A stretch of 46,616 nt of DNA from Phycisphaeraceae bacterium (lineage in GTDB: Bacteria > Planctomycetota > Phycisphaerae > Phycisphaerales > UBA1924). Positions within the stretch are counted from its first letter, which is position 1. Every line of letters begins with the position of its first letter. A model generated the notes under the pieces. That model was not told the DNA's origin. It saw only the letters and a program-made list of their open reading frames with translations, and ran no database searches. Made by a program: the position numbers and the translations under genes. Positions 1-8,542 of the stretch are shown piece after piece. The DNA lies in NCBI GenBank assembly GCA_019636565.1, contig JAHBXG010000029.1, positions 1-46,616 of the forward strand, given 5' to 3'.

Positions 1-224
1 CGGATCTCGGCCCAGTCGCCGGATTCCCAGGCGAACATGATGGCGACTTCGAGGGCGGCGAGGACTTGGTTGTTTTGCTCGGCGACGAAGAGAGATCGGT
101 TGGGGTCGGGGGTGTGCGTGAGGCGGGAGTGCATCACATCCGAGGTGACGGGGTAGCCGAGTTGGGTGGAGAGGGTGGCGAGAGAAATGGAGTCGGTAGG
201 GACTGCTTCGCGGATGTGGAGCAT
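1..224 (-). CDS. GNAT-family N-acetyltransferase, N-terminal part (cut by left edge)
   Basis: The reverse strand reads from an ATG at 224 to the window edge without a stop, giving 74 codons. The protein opens MLHIREAVPTDSISLATL, followed by a Gln-Leu-Gly-Tyr-Pro segment. That is the usual start of GNAT acetyltransferases, in which the first helix carries a ...Q-L-G-Y-P turn and the first strand precedes 'FVAE'. GNAT enzymes transfer acetyl from acetyl-CoA to an amine; the substrate cannot be told here because the acetyl-CoA loop (Q/RxxGxG/A) lies beyond the edge. No strong Shine-Dalgarno is visible before the ATG. It lies downstream of the LysR gene on the same strand, separated by about 225 bases that hold palindromic repeats, so a shared transcript is uncertain. 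Confidence 0.72.
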   Translation of the reverse strand, partial: MLHIREAVPTDSISLATLSTQLGYPVTSDVMHSRLTHTPDPNRSLFVAEQNNQVLAALEVAIMFAWESGDWAEI

Positions 225-305
225 GGAGAAGTAAAGCAGCAGAGCGGTTGAGAAGAGGAATCATCGCGAATTACGGTGGTTGGGGTGAAAGCCGAAACCC
301 CCTTC

Positions 306-347
306 GGCCGCTAGCGCGGCCACCTCCCCCTTTGGGAAAGGGGGAGG
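306..347. repeat. Composite palindromic intergenic repeat (two adjacent hairpins)
   Basis: Two perfect palindromes sit one base apart. At 306-321, GGCCGC and GCGGCC flank a TAGC loop. At 323-347, an 11-base arm CCTCCCCCTTT is mirrored around GGG. This two-hairpin layout resembles composite palindromic elements that I know from intergenic regions of high-GC bacteria. The copy number in this genome cannot be seen from one window. Confidence 0.6.
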
Positions 348-426
348 ATGACTGCTCGCGACAATTGCACGTGTTGTTCGGATGGACGGATTGGCGACTT
401 GCTGCGCGATCACTCCCTTCCCCCAA

Positions 427-447
427 CCCCTTCCCTCAGGGAAGGGG
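427..447 (-). terminator. Hairpin just after the LysR gene, possible terminator
   Basis: A perfect 9-base stem (CCCCTTCCC / GGGAAGGGG) with a 3-base loop ends two bases beyond the LysR stop codon. No T-run follows on the reverse strand, so it may stop transcription only weakly, may protect the 3' end, or may be another member of the C-rich palindrome family at 306-347. Confidence 0.4.
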
Positions 448-449
448 CT

Positions 450-1373
450 TCAGATGTCGCGTTTCTTCTTGTTTGGGGTGAAACCGGGAAGTGTCTCCGC
501 GTACTTCAGGAGGCGGCGTTCGAATTCGGCGACGGCGGTGCTTGGGGTGTGATCGCTCCGGCGGACGATGGCGAGTTCGCGCACGAGGGGTTCGGATTTG
601 GGTGTGAGTGAGGGGAGGCGCTTGGGGGCATCGCTGAGGCGAGAGACGAAGCCAACGCCGACGCCTGCGGCGACCATTTGCTGGATGCTCTGGATGGAGC
701 GGAGTTCCATGACGACGTCGAGGGTGACGCCGGAGGCTGCCGCGGCCTGATCGACGACTTCGCGGACGGCGGAACCGGCTTCGAAGCCGATGACGGATTC
801 GCCTTTGAGGTCGGACCAGCGGAAGGAGGTTTCCTTCGCGAGTTTGTGGCGCGGGGGCGTGATGAGACGAAGCTCGTCGTCGACGAGACTCCGGAGGACG
901 AGCTGCTTGGCGCCCACGTTTCGGACGGGGAGCGTGACGATGCCGAGATCGAGTTCGCCATTCAGGATTGCTTCGACGATCGCGGAAGAGCCCATCTCGC
1001 GGACGTAGAACTTGAGGCCGGGGTGGGCGCGGCGCATGTCGCTGACGACGGAGGGAAGGATGTACGACGCGGCGGTCGCGCCGGCGCCGGCGCGGATCGA
1101 GCCGGTTTCGAGGCCGGAGAGGCGGCGGACTTCGTGCAGGCCTTCATCGGCGCGGCGGACGGATTCGTCGGCGTGACGCAGAAAGACCTTTCCCGCTTCG
1201 GAGAGTTCGACGCCTTTGCCTGTGCGATGGAGCAGGCTGGTGCCGACTTCGGCTTCGAGCTTGCGGAGCATCGCCGAGAGCGCGGGCTGCGAGACGCCGA
1301 GCGTGCGAGCGGCCTTGGTCATGTGGCCGGATTTGGCGATCTCGCGGAAATAGCGGAGTTGGGTCAGTTCCAT
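450..1373 (-). CDS. LysR-family transcriptional regulator
   Basis: This 307-residue protein has the standard LysR layout and length. The N-terminal winged helix-turn-helix spans about residues 1-60 (MELTQLRYFREIAKSGHMT, then TLGVSQPALSAMLRKLE and HRTGKGVELSEAG). An effector-binding domain of the periplasmic-binding-protein fold follows from about residue 90 (GSIRAGAGATAASYILPSVV, and a LNGELDLGI segment). Such proteins bind promoter DNA as tetramers and respond to a small metabolite. The gene is divergent from acnA across about 375 bases, the classic arrangement for a LysR regulator and its target, so control of acnA is a reasonable guess but no more. The effector is unknown. Confidence 0.92.
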   Translation of the reverse strand: MELTQLRYFREIAKSGHMTKAARTLGVSQPALSAMLRKLEAEVGTSLLHRTGKGVELSEAGKVFLRHADESVRRADEGLHEVRRLSGLETGSIRAGAGATAASYILPSVVSDMRRAHPGLKFYVREMGSSAIVEAILNGELDLGIVTLPVRNVGAKQLVLRSLVDDELRLITPPRHKLAKETSFRWSDLKGESVIGFEAGSAVREVVDQAAAASGVTLDVVMELRSIQSIQQMVAAGVGVGFVSRLSDAPKRLPSLTPKSEPLVRELAIVRRSDHTPSTAVAEFERRLLKYAETLPGFTPNKKKRDI

Positions 1374-1386
1374 GCCGGGGAAAGGG

Positions 1387-1436
1387 GAGAGAGAACGCGG
1401 AGATGCGGAGGTGGCGGAGTTTCGCGGAGAAGAGAG
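1387..1436 (+). repeat. GCGGAG-periodic intergenic repeat, copy A
   Basis: The copy reads GAGAACGCGGAG, then GCGGAG again about every 9-10 bases, and ends TTTCGCGGAG. It lies 14 bases upstream of the LysR start codon. It is the left arm of a facing inverted pair with the copy at 1588-1633. Confidence 0.75.
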
Positions 1437-1587
1437 TGTTTAGAACTCCAAGGCTCGACGCATAAAGAATGAATCTGGTTCAGGGGCAAGTCCGGCCGCT
1501 TCGTCCTCGCCATCGGGTCGTCCGCCCCCTCCAGCGTTCCAGCACGATGAGTTCACTCGGCTTCCCTTCAATCCATTGATCCGTTTC

Positions 1588-1633
1588 CCTCCGCGAAACT
1601 CCGCCACCTCGGCGGCTCCGCGTTCTCCCTTTC
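1588..1633 (-). repeat. GCGGAG-periodic intergenic repeat, copy B (inverted)
   Basis: Read on the reverse strand, this copy begins GAGAACGCGGAG and ends GGCGGAGTTTCGCGGAG. It matches copy A at nearly every position except a short stretch after the first GCGGAG. It faces copy A across about 150 bases of unrelated sequence. Confidence 0.75.
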
Positions 1634-1656
1634 TTCTTCATCATAACCAGAATCTA

Positions 1657-1673
1657 TCAGACACGTAATCTGA
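1657..1673. promoter_or_regulatory. Dyad TCAGA-N7-TCTGA upstream of acnA, candidate regulator site
   Basis: A perfect interrupted dyad with 5-base arms and a 7-base centre lies about 77 bases before the acnA start, between acnA and the divergent LysR gene. LysR proteins bind interrupted dyads of about this size, but the match to the usual T-N11-A core is not exact. The palindrome GAATCGATTC overlaps its right arm (1672-1681). Inference only. Confidence 0.35.
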
Positions 1674-1749
1674 ATCGATTCGATTCATGCCGATAGTCGG
1701 CTACGGTTGACTGGTTCCAGATCCCCGGACGACTCAATCGAGGTGACCC

Positions 1750-4605
1750 ATGGCTTTTCAAGATCCCTTCAATTCCAAAGCATCCCTCAGCACCAAGCAC
1801 GGCACGTACTCCTACTACAACCTTGGCGCGCTGAAAAAGGCCGGGATTGGCCATGTGGACAAGTTGCCTTACTCGATCAAGGTGCTGCTCGAGTCGATGC
1901 TGCGGAACCTGGACGGGTTTATCGTGACGGCGGACGACGTTTCGGGCCTTGCCAACTGGAATGCCAAGAGCCCGGCGAAGGAAGAGATTCCGTTCATGCC
2001 GGGGCGGGTGGTGCTGCAGGATTTCACGGGCGTGCCTTGCGTGGTGGACCTTGCCGCGATGCGGGACGCGATGAAGGCACTCGGTGGCGACCCGAAGTTG
2101 ATCAATCCGCTGGTGAAGTGCGATCTTGTCATCGATCACAGCGTGCAGGTCGATGCGTTCGGGCCGGCGACCTCGCTCGGCACGGCGTTGACGATCAACG
2201 CCAACAAAGAATTTGAGCGCAACGGCGAGCGTTACGAGTTCCTCAAGTGGGGCCAGCAGAGCCTCAACAACTTCACGTGCGTGCCGCCGGCGACCGGGAT
2301 CGTGCATCAGGTGAACCTCGAGTATCTGGCAACATGCGTGCTGACCAAGAAAGTGGGCGGCGAAACGATCGTGTATCCCGATTCCTGCGTCGGGACCGAC
2401 AGCCACACGACGATGGAGAACGGCCTGGGGGTGGTCGGCTGGGGCGTCGGCGGCATTGAAGCCGAGGCGGTGATGCTCGGTCAGCCCATCTACATGCTCA
2501 CTCCGGAAGTGATCGGTTTCCGGCTCAAGGGAAAGTTGCCCGAGGGAACGACGGCGACCGACCTGGTTCTCACTGTCACCCAGATCCTCCGCAAGAAGGG
2601 CGTGGTGGACAAGTTTGTCGAGTTCTTCGGCGACGGGCTGGCGGCGCTCAGTGTCCCGGATCGCGCCACGATCGCGAACATGGCGCCCGAATACGGGGCG
2701 ACGATGGGGTTCTTCCCGATCGATCAGGCCACGCTCGACTACTTGCGGTTCACCGGCCGCGACGAAGCGACCGTCGCGCTGGTTGAGGAATACTGCAAGG
2801 CCAACGGCATGTTCTGGACCAAGGGCAGCCCGGAGCCGGAGTTCACAGACGTTGCCGAACTGGATCTCTCGACGGTTCAGCCTTCGCTGGCCGGGCCGAA
2901 GCGCCCGCAGGATCGCGTGCTGCTGAAGGATGTCAAGGCCGCGTGGCACAAGGAGCTGACCGATAGTTTCGGCAAACAGCCGCCGGCGAATTCGGTCAAC
3001 GTCGCCCGGTGGATTGGTGAGGGCGGCAACCCCGAAAAGCCGGAAGTTCCGGCGGACGGAAGCCCGAGCGATTCGGGATGCATCGGCGTTCCCGTTTCCC
3101 TCGGCGCCAAATCGTTCAAAATGCACCATGGCGATGTCGTGATCGCTGCGATCACGAGTTGTACGAACACCAGCAACCCGGATGTGCTGATTGCCGCGGG
3201 GTTGGTGGCGCGCAAGGCGCGGGCACTGGGCTTGACGCGCAAGCCGTGGGTGAAGACTTCGCTCGCCCCGGGCTCCAAGGTCGTAACGGAGTACTTGAAC
3301 AAGGCGAATCTGTCGGCGGACCTGGAGGCGATCGGTTTCTACACGGTTGGTTACGGATGCACGACGTGCATCGGCAACTCCGGGCCGTTGCCGGAAGCGG
3401 TCGAAAGTGCGATCAAGGGCGGCGATCTGATCGTCGCGAGCGTGCTCAGCGGCAACCGCAACTTCGAAGGGCGCGTCCACCCGCATGTCAAGGCGAACTA
3501 TCTTGCAAGCCCGCCGCTGTGCGTCGCCTATGCGATCGCCGGGAGCGTCGCGATCGACCTGGCCACCGAGCCCTTGGGAACGAGCAAGGACGGGAAGCCG
3601 GTTTATCTGAAGGACATCTGGCCGACGCTGCGCGAAGTGCAGGAAATGAAGGCCCAGTGCCTGAGCCCGGAGCAGTTCCGCTCGCAGTACGCCAATGTGT
3701 TCACGGGCAACGAGCAGTGGAACAAGGTGCCGGTGTCGAAGAGCGATTCATACGCGTGGAACGATAAGTCGTCGTACATCCACAAGCCGCCGTTCTTTGA
3801 TGGGATGTCGGCCACCCCCACCGCTCCCAAGCCGATCAGGGGCGCGAGAGTGCTGGCGTACGTTGGCGATTCGATCACGACGGATCACATCAGCCCGGCG
3901 GGCGACATTGCGGAGAATTCACCAGCCGGTGAATACCTCAAGAGCCTTGGTATCAAGAAGGTCGACTTCAATACCTACGGCACGAGGCGCGGCAACGACA
4001 TCATCATGACGCGGGGCACCTATGCCAATATCCGCGTCAAGAACAAGCTCGCGATTGACCCGGCCACCGGCAAGATCAAAGAGGGCGGCTGGACGCGTGA
4101 CATGTCGAAGACGGGCGCCGGAAAGATCGCGTTTATCTACGACGCGGCGATGAACTATCAGAAGGATGGCACGCCTCTGGTGGTGCTGGCGGGCAAGGAC
4201 TATGGCATGGGTTCGAGCCGCGACTGGGCGGCGAAGGGCACGCTGCAACTTGGCGTGAAGGCCGTGATCAGCGAGAGCTTCGAACGCATCCACCGGAGCA
4301 ACCTTGTCGGCATGGGTGTGCTGCCCCTGAACTTCATGGAGGGGCAGACAGCCGCGTCGCTCGGATTGACCGGCGACGAGACGTTTGACATCAATCTGCC
4401 GGTCAGTTCCGAAGGATTGGTCGAGCCGCGGTGTGAAGTGAAGGTGACGGCGACGAAGCAGGATGGAAAGAAGATCGACTTTGTCACGCGCTGCCGCATC
4501 GATACGCCGGTGGAAGCCGAGTACTTCCGCAATGGCGGCGTGCTGCACACGGTGCTGAGGCGGCTGCTGAACGAGAGCAAGACGAAGAAGCCGGCGATGG
4601 TGTAG
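1750..4605 (+). CDS. acnA: Aconitate hydratase A (aconitase)
   Basis: This 951-residue protein interconverts citrate and isocitrate through cis-aconitate in the TCA cycle, using a [4Fe-4S] cluster in the cytoplasm. The three cluster cysteines are C471 in the [10 protein letters not shown] motif and C537 and C540 in [15 protein letters not shown]. Their spacing equals that of E. coli AcnA (C435, C501, C504). The C-terminal swivel domain is complete, with [13 protein letters not shown] and [18 protein letters not shown]. The protein is about 60 residues longer than E. coli AcnA; part of the excess lies before the first cluster Cys, in a Gly/Pro-rich stretch around residues 420-455. A GAGGTG Shine-Dalgarno sits just before the ATG. 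The CPBP protease gene follows after 11 bases and may share the transcript. The LysR gene upstream is divergent. Confidence 0.97.
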   Translation: MAFQDPFNSKASLSTKHGTYSYYNLGALKKAGIGHVDKLPYSIKVLLESMLRNLDGFIVTADDVSGLANWNAKSPAKEEIPFMPGRVVLQDFTGVPCVVDLAAMRDAMKALGGDPKLINPLVKCDLVIDHSVQVDAFGPATSLGTALTINANKEFERNGERYEFLKWGQQSLNNFTCVPPATGIVHQVNLEYLATCVLTKKVGGETIVYPDSCVGTDSHTTMENGLGVVGWGVGGIEAEAVMLGQPIYMLTPEVIGFRLKGKLPEGTTATDLVLTVTQILRKKGVVDKFVEFFGDGLAALSVPDRATIANMAPEYGATMGFFPIDQATLDYLRFTGRDEATVALVEEYCKANGMFWTKGSPEPEFTDVAELDLSTVQPSLAGPKRPQDRVLLKDVKAAWHKELTDSFGKQPPANSVNVARWIGEGGNPEKPEVPADGSPSDSGCIGVPVSLGAKSFKMHHGDVVIAAITSCTNTSNPDVLIAAGLVARKARALGLTRKPWVKTSLAPGSKVVTEYLNKANLSADLEAIGFYTVGYGCTTCIGNSGPLPEAVESAIKGGDLIVASVLSGNRNFEGRVHPHVKANYLASPPLCVAYAIAGSVAIDLATEPLGTSKDGKPVYLKDIWPTLREVQEMKAQCLSPEQFRSQYANVFTGNEQWNKVPVSKSDSYAWNDKSSYIHKPPFFDGMSATPTAPKPIRGARVLAYVGDSITTDHISPAGDIAENSPAGEYLKSLGIKKVDFNTYGTRRGNDIIMTRGTYANIRVKNKLAIDPATGKIKEGGWTRDMSKTGAGKIAFIYDAAMNYQKDGTPLVVLAGKDYGMGSSRDWAAKGTLQLGVKAVISESFERIHRSNLVGMGVLPLNFMEGQTAASLGLTGDETFDINLPVSSEGLVEPRCEVKVTATKQDGKKIDFVTRCRIDTPVEAEYFRNGGVLHTVLRRLLNESKTKKPAMV

Positions 4606-4616
4606 TCTCTTCAACC

Positions 4617-5336
4617 ATGCCGGAAACGGAATCTCTTTCTCCCCCGCTCCTTCCATCGGCACCGGTGCCGGATCGCGTGCGCTGGGCCGCGGAGGTCGGG
4701 GCAACGTTGGCCGTTTGTATTCTTCCGATCGTCGTTGCCTCGTTCGCGTCGTACATGGGAACGTCGCACGGACGCGATGTCGGATTTGGCTGGATGTACG
4801 GGGGTGGTATCGCCCATTCCGTTTCCATTCTGAGCTTTGCGTTATTCGTGATGTGGCGGAGCGGCGAAGGCTGGAAGGAATTCGGATTCGTCCGGCCGCG
4901 AGTCGGTATTGATCTAGGGCTGGCGTTCTCTGCGCTGGTGCTCTCCAGCATCCTTGTGTACGGGTACGCAATACTTCTGTACAGCATCGCGCCCGAGTTG
5001 TATCCAACCTCGGAAGATTCATACCAATTCGCGAAGCCCACCACCGCTTTGGAGCGAGCGATCGCTCTCGCGCACGCTGTCGCCAACGGATGCACCGAAG
5101 AAATTGTGTTGTGGGGCCTGTTGTTCACGCGGCTGCGGAACCTCATTGGCAGCGGATTGGTGCCGGCGCTCGCTGTCGCGGGGATCTTTGCGTCGTATCA
5201 CATCTACCAGGGCTTCTATGCCGCCGGCAGCATCTTCATCATCGGGATCGTTCATGGCTCGATCTTTCTCTGGAAGCCGCGTTTGCTTCCGTTAATGATC
5301 GCGCATGTCGCCCTGGACCTGCAGATTCTCCTCTGA
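4617..5336 (+). CDS. CPBP-family intramembrane protease (CAAX-like)
   Basis: This 239-residue protein has several hydrophobic helices and the CPBP/Abi signature in its C-terminal half. The motifs are the Glu pair E161-E162 in CTEEIVLWGLLFTRL, H195 in FASYHIYQGF, and H230 with D234 in IAHVALDLQ. In CAAX prenyl proteases these Glu and His residues act at the active site within the membrane. The first motif is normally EExxxR; here the Arg position holds W166, so the enzyme is a divergent member and its activity is not assured. It starts 11 bases after acnA stops, which suggests co-transcription. The substrate is unknown; family roles include protein processing and bacteriocin self-immunity. Confidence 0.85.
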   Translation: MPETESLSPPLLPSAPVPDRVRWAAEVGATLAVCILPIVVASFASYMGTSHGRDVGFGWMYGGGIAHSVSILSFALFVMWRSGEGWKEFGFVRPRVGIDLGLAFSALVLSSILVYGYAILLYSIAPELYPTSEDSYQFAKPTTALERAIALAHAVANGCTEEIVLWGLLFTRLRNLIGSGLVPALAVAGIFASYHIYQGFYAAGSIFIIGIVHGSIFLWKPRLLPLMIAHVALDLQILL

Positions 5337-5355
5337 CATTCATCGCTCTGCCGCC

Positions 5356-5808
5356 ATGCACCACCCCGACCTGCAAACAAATCTTGCGCATCCCGCGACG
5401 ACCACGATCGAAATCCCGATCGCATGGGGCGAGATGGATGCGCTGGGCCACGTGAACAACGCCGTCTTCTTTCGCTACATCGAGAGTGCGCGGATCGACT
5501 TTCTGCGCAAGAGCGGCAGCCACGCGCTGCGCGATGAGACTGGAATCGGTTTCATTTTGCAGTTCGTCGAGATGCGGTTTCGACAACCTTTGGTGTTTCC
5601 TGACACGATCCGCGTAGACACGAAGCTGGTCTCGATCGAAGAAGACCGCTTCACGCTGGGGCACGCGGTTGTGAGCAGGAAGTCGGGCGAGGTGAGCGCG
5701 ATCGGACGCGGGACGATCGTGACATTTGATTACTCAAAGAACGTGAAAGTGGCGGTTCCCGGCGCGATCCGCGAGGCGATCCTTGCCATGGCGAAGCGGG
5801 CGAATTGA
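5356..5808 (+). CDS. Hotdog-fold acyl-CoA thioesterase (4HBT/YbgC/FadM type)
   Basis: This 150-residue protein matches the length of single-domain 4HBT thioesterases, which hydrolyse acyl-CoA or acyl-ACP. The key segment WGEMDALGHVNNAVFFRYIE carries the catalytic-type Asp D28, with G31-H32-V33-N34-N35 after it. The hotdog sheet follows, with GRGTIVTFDY near the end. The ATG at 5356 is chosen because an upstream in-frame ATG at 5305 would overlap the CPBP gene and adds residues that do not look like family sequence. It is the last gene of the short acnA-CPBP-thioesterase run and converges on the S41 peptidase gene. The substrate cannot be read from sequence. Confidence 0.88.
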   Translation: MHHPDLQTNLAHPATTTIEIPIAWGEMDALGHVNNAVFFRYIESARIDFLRKSGSHALRDETGIGFILQFVEMRFRQPLVFPDTIRVDTKLVSIEEDRFTLGHAVVSRKSGEVSAIGRGTIVTFDYSKNVKVAVPGAIREAILAMAKRAN

Positions 5809-5846
5809 GGGCGCACCTACTGCGGCTGATCGCGCGGCTCAGGCGC

Positions 5847-7553
5847 TTACTTGGCTGCCTGCGTGTTCGCGGTGTTTGCGATCTGCTGCTTGATCGCCTC
5901 CATGCACGGATCGCGGTTGGTCGCGAAGTCTTCGAAAGTCAGTTCCGCCGCGATCTGGGGCTGGACCCACGTGCGCCGATCGGTTGAATCCAGAATCTGC
6001 CAATAGCGCGACGAGCAATGGATGCGGAGTTTGCTGTACGGCAGCAGCACGTATGTGCTCTCGCCGACGAACTGGGGGCGAGAGCCTGTGGGTTCACCGA
6101 CGAATGTCGCGTTGGTGAACTTCTCGAGCATGTTCACGGTGTTCTGTGCCGCGGAGAATGTGTTGCGCCCGATGATGACAAACAGTTTGCCGGGCTGATT
6201 CAGTTTCGTGTTGCGGATGACGGACTCGATGAACGGCGCGACCAGGCCGGTGTTGCCGCCACCGTTGAGCCGCATGTCGATGATGAGGTAGTCGGGCGAC
6301 TTCTCCTCGATGAGGCTGTTCATCGATGCGATGACGTGCCGAAAGGGTTCGTTCTCGTTACCGGAGACGGCCTGAAAGCCGAAGTACACCGCGTTCTGAT
6401 CTTCGAGGAACTTGAGCGTCAGCGGGGTGTGCAGGTCTTGCTGGTACAGCGGTGCGGGCGTGCTAGAGTCGGCGTTGGCGTAGACGTAACCCTTGCGGAA
6501 GAGTCGCGATTTTCCGAAGCCATCACGTGGCATGGGAACTGGGGCGAGTTTCACCGCCTTGGTATCGCCGTTCGCGAAAGCAACTGTGTACTCGATGTCA
6601 CCCTCGGGAGCGGCACCGATTTCCTGAAGTGCCGCGGGCTGGAGCATGCGAGCGGGAACGGAGTAAAGGTACCCCATGTCGTTGTCGACCGAGCAATACG
6701 GACGCAGCGCGCGCGCCGCATCGTCGGCCTTCATCGTGCCGATCTTTGTGATCCTGCCACCGACGAGTTCTTTGTGCGCTTCGGGCGCTCCGATCACATA
6801 GATGCCGTCGGGGAACGCCCAAAGGTGAAGCGGGATGCGGTTGAGCGACGCTTCTCCGTCGGCGTAGGCAGCCATCGTGGTGTGGCCATCCCCGACCATC
6901 GCGAGGAGTTTGGAGATGCGGACGCGGAGGCGGTCTTCGCTCACGCCCGATGACGCGGCCTTCTTGATAGCGTCGATCTCGGAGAGGAACTTTTCCTTTG
7001 AAATGTTGGCGTAAAGATTCCAGTGCATCTGCTGCATGCGGCGAGCCAGGAAATCAAGATCCCAGGTCCAGCGCTTGGCGACGTCGGATTCTTCCGGCGG
7101 GTTGAGCCCCGTGAGCGCGATGAAGCGAGGGTCCTTTCGGATCGAGTTCAAGTCGTCATCGGATTCGAGCGTTTGCTGCTCCGCGAAGCGGTTCTCTAGG
7201 GCCTTTTGAAGCCATTCGATCGACTGATCGGACTTTCCCAAGAGCGCGTAGGCGCAGGCGATGTTGTAGCACTCGCTTTCGGGGCGATAGCCGAGTTCGA
7301 GGGCCTTCAGACCGGACTGGATCGAGCCTTCAAGGTCTCCACCCATGTGTTGGGCGTAGGCGTAGTTGGACCAGGCGGAACCATCGAAGCGGTTGGTCTT
7401 GAGGTAGGCCTGATACTCCGCGATCGATTCTGCGTACTTCTTTGCGCGCAGCAATTCGCCCGCGCGCGGGGCCGTGGGCGGGGGAAATGAGAATGCCGAC
7501 GATGAGAACAGGATGGAACAGGCAGACGCTACGGCAATTCTCAGGGTGTTCAT
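5847..7553 (-). CDS. Exported TPR plus S41-family (C-terminal processing) peptidase
   Basis: This 568-residue protein has a signal peptide (MNTLRIAVASACSILFSSSAFSF is cut to its core here: MNTLRIAVASACSILF), a TPR-like region over about residues 25-140, and a C-terminal S41 peptidase domain. The S41 serine is visible as S467 in IIGRNTFSAAQNTV, preceded by MRLNGGGNTG and followed by FVGEPTGSRPQFVGE. There is no clear PDZ domain, unlike CtpA/Prc. The ATG at 7553 is supported by GGAGGA at the proper distance; a longer frame from 7613 adds a polar stretch in front of the signal peptide and is unlikely. The protein probably acts in the periplasm or on the cell surface. The AraC regulator gene lies upstream on the same strand. 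Confidence 0.88.
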   Translation of the reverse strand: MNTLRIAVASACSILFSSSAFSFPPPTAPRAGELLRAKKYAESIAEYQAYLKTNRFDGSAWSNYAYAQHMGGDLEGSIQSGLKALELGYRPESECYNIACAYALLGKSDQSIEWLQKALENRFAEQQTLESDDDLNSIRKDPRFIALTGLNPPEESDVAKRWTWDLDFLARRMQQMHWNLYANISKEKFLSEIDAIKKAASSGVSEDRLRVRISKLLAMVGDGHTTMAAYADGEASLNRIPLHLWAFPDGIYVIGAPEAHKELVGGRITKIGTMKADDAARALRPYCSVDNDMGYLYSVPARMLQPAALQEIGAAPEGDIEYTVAFANGDTKAVKLAPVPMPRDGFGKSRLFRKGYVYANADSSTPAPLYQQDLHTPLTLKFLEDQNAVYFGFQAVSGNENEPFRHVIASMNSLIEEKSPDYLIIDMRLNGGGNTGLVAPFIESVIRNTKLNQPGKLFVIIGRNTFSAAQNTVNMLEKFTNATFVGEPTGSRPQFVGESTYVLLPYSKLRIHCSSRYWQILDSTDRRTWVQPQIAAELTFEDFATNRDPCMEAIKQQIANTANTQAAK

Positions 7554-7676
7554 GAATGTCCTCCGGCGGATCGCCCCGGGCGCGAGGCGCGCGCTCGGTT
7601 CCCCATCCTCCATGATGAGGGGCGCATCGTGTTCCGTCTTGAATGCAAATTGCGCGAGGGGTGCGGGAGGCTCAAT

Positions 7677-8480
7677 TCAGCGCGAATTGCGCCGGGCGCG
7701 GCCGGGTGTCGTCTTGAAGAAGCGCTGGAACATGCGCGTCATGTGCGCCTGATCAGAAAATCCGCACTCGGCGCTGATTTCCGCGAGCGACGACGATGTG
7801 TTCATCACCTGTTCGAGCGCCCGATCCGCGCGGACGCACGCGGCGAATTCGCTGATGGTCTTCCCTCGCGTCCGACGGAACTGGCGGCAAAGATGCGCGG
7901 GGTGCACGCCCGCTTCGTCCGCCAGCGCGTCGAGGCTGGGCGGAAGGCCCTGGCGATCGCGGATGATCTGTTCGACGCGCCCGAGCCAGCGGCCACGGGA
8001 AGTGGTCGGGTCTTCGGCTCGCGCCAAAGAGTCGACGATGGTGGTCACGGCCTCTTCGACCGCAAAGGTTGCCAGGGAATCGTTCGACAACATCGCCAGT
8101 TGCAACGCCCCGACCGCGTGGAGCGCACCACCGGCATGACGATAGAGCACCGGATTTGCACGCAGGCCCGAGGCGGTTCGATCGAGCCACGGCAACGACA
8201 GTTCGATGTTCAGGGCCTCCGCGCCGATCTTGGACACGAAATCGTGATGCGATTCGCCGGCCTGATTGAAGACCACGCAGCCGCGGCTGCACTCATGGTC
8301 CTCGTGCAGGGCGTTCTCGATCGCCGTGCCGCGGAGCGACACCAGCAGATACGCCTGCTCATGAGAGTGCTTCGGGAGAAAGGTGCTGGGTTCGTACCGG
8401 GTGGCGATGATTCGAAAATCACCGAACGTGCGGACGCACGTCGAATGCCCGAAGTATTGTCCCGGTTGGAGTCGGAGCAT
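7677..8480 (-). CDS. AraC-family transcriptional regulator
   Basis: This 267-residue protein carries an N-terminal cupin-like sensing half (HSHEQAYLLVSLRG, then GCVVFNQAGESHHD). Its C-terminal double helix-turn-helix spans about residues 165-267. The first helix-turn-helix contains LADEAGVHPAHLCRQFRRT, and the second contains LAEISAECGFSDQAHMTRMF, followed by the family's closing TTPGRAR. It binds DNA as an activator or repressor. The S41 peptidase gene lies 123 bases downstream on the same strand and is a possible target. No clear Shine-Dalgarno precedes the ATG at 8480. Confidence 0.92.
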   Translation of the reverse strand: MLRLQPGQYFGHSTCVRTFGDFRIIATRYEPSTFLPKHSHEQAYLLVSLRGTAIENALHEDHECSRGCVVFNQAGESHHDFVSKIGAEALNIELSLPWLDRTASGLRANPVLYRHAGGALHAVGALQLAMLSNDSLATFAVEEAVTTIVDSLARAEDPTTSRGRWLGRVEQIIRDRQGLPPSLDALADEAGVHPAHLCRQFRRTRGKTISEFAACVRADRALEQVMNTSSSLAEISAECGFSDQAHMTRMFQRFFKTTPGRARRNSR

Positions 8481-8542
8481 GGGACGATCGCTTGAGGGGT
8501 GAGACCGATCTTGTCCTTCTATTCCCTTTTGACCCGAACATC

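Noticed and set aside
1705..1740. TTGACT as a -35 box for acnA
   Set aside because: No acceptable -10 box lies 16-18 bases downstream, and promoter consensus in this phylum is uncertain.
1657..3486. A 609-residue open frame antisense to acnA
   Set aside because: It is rich in Arg, His and Asp as expected from the reverse of a high-GC gene and shows no domain, while the forward frame is a complete aconitase.
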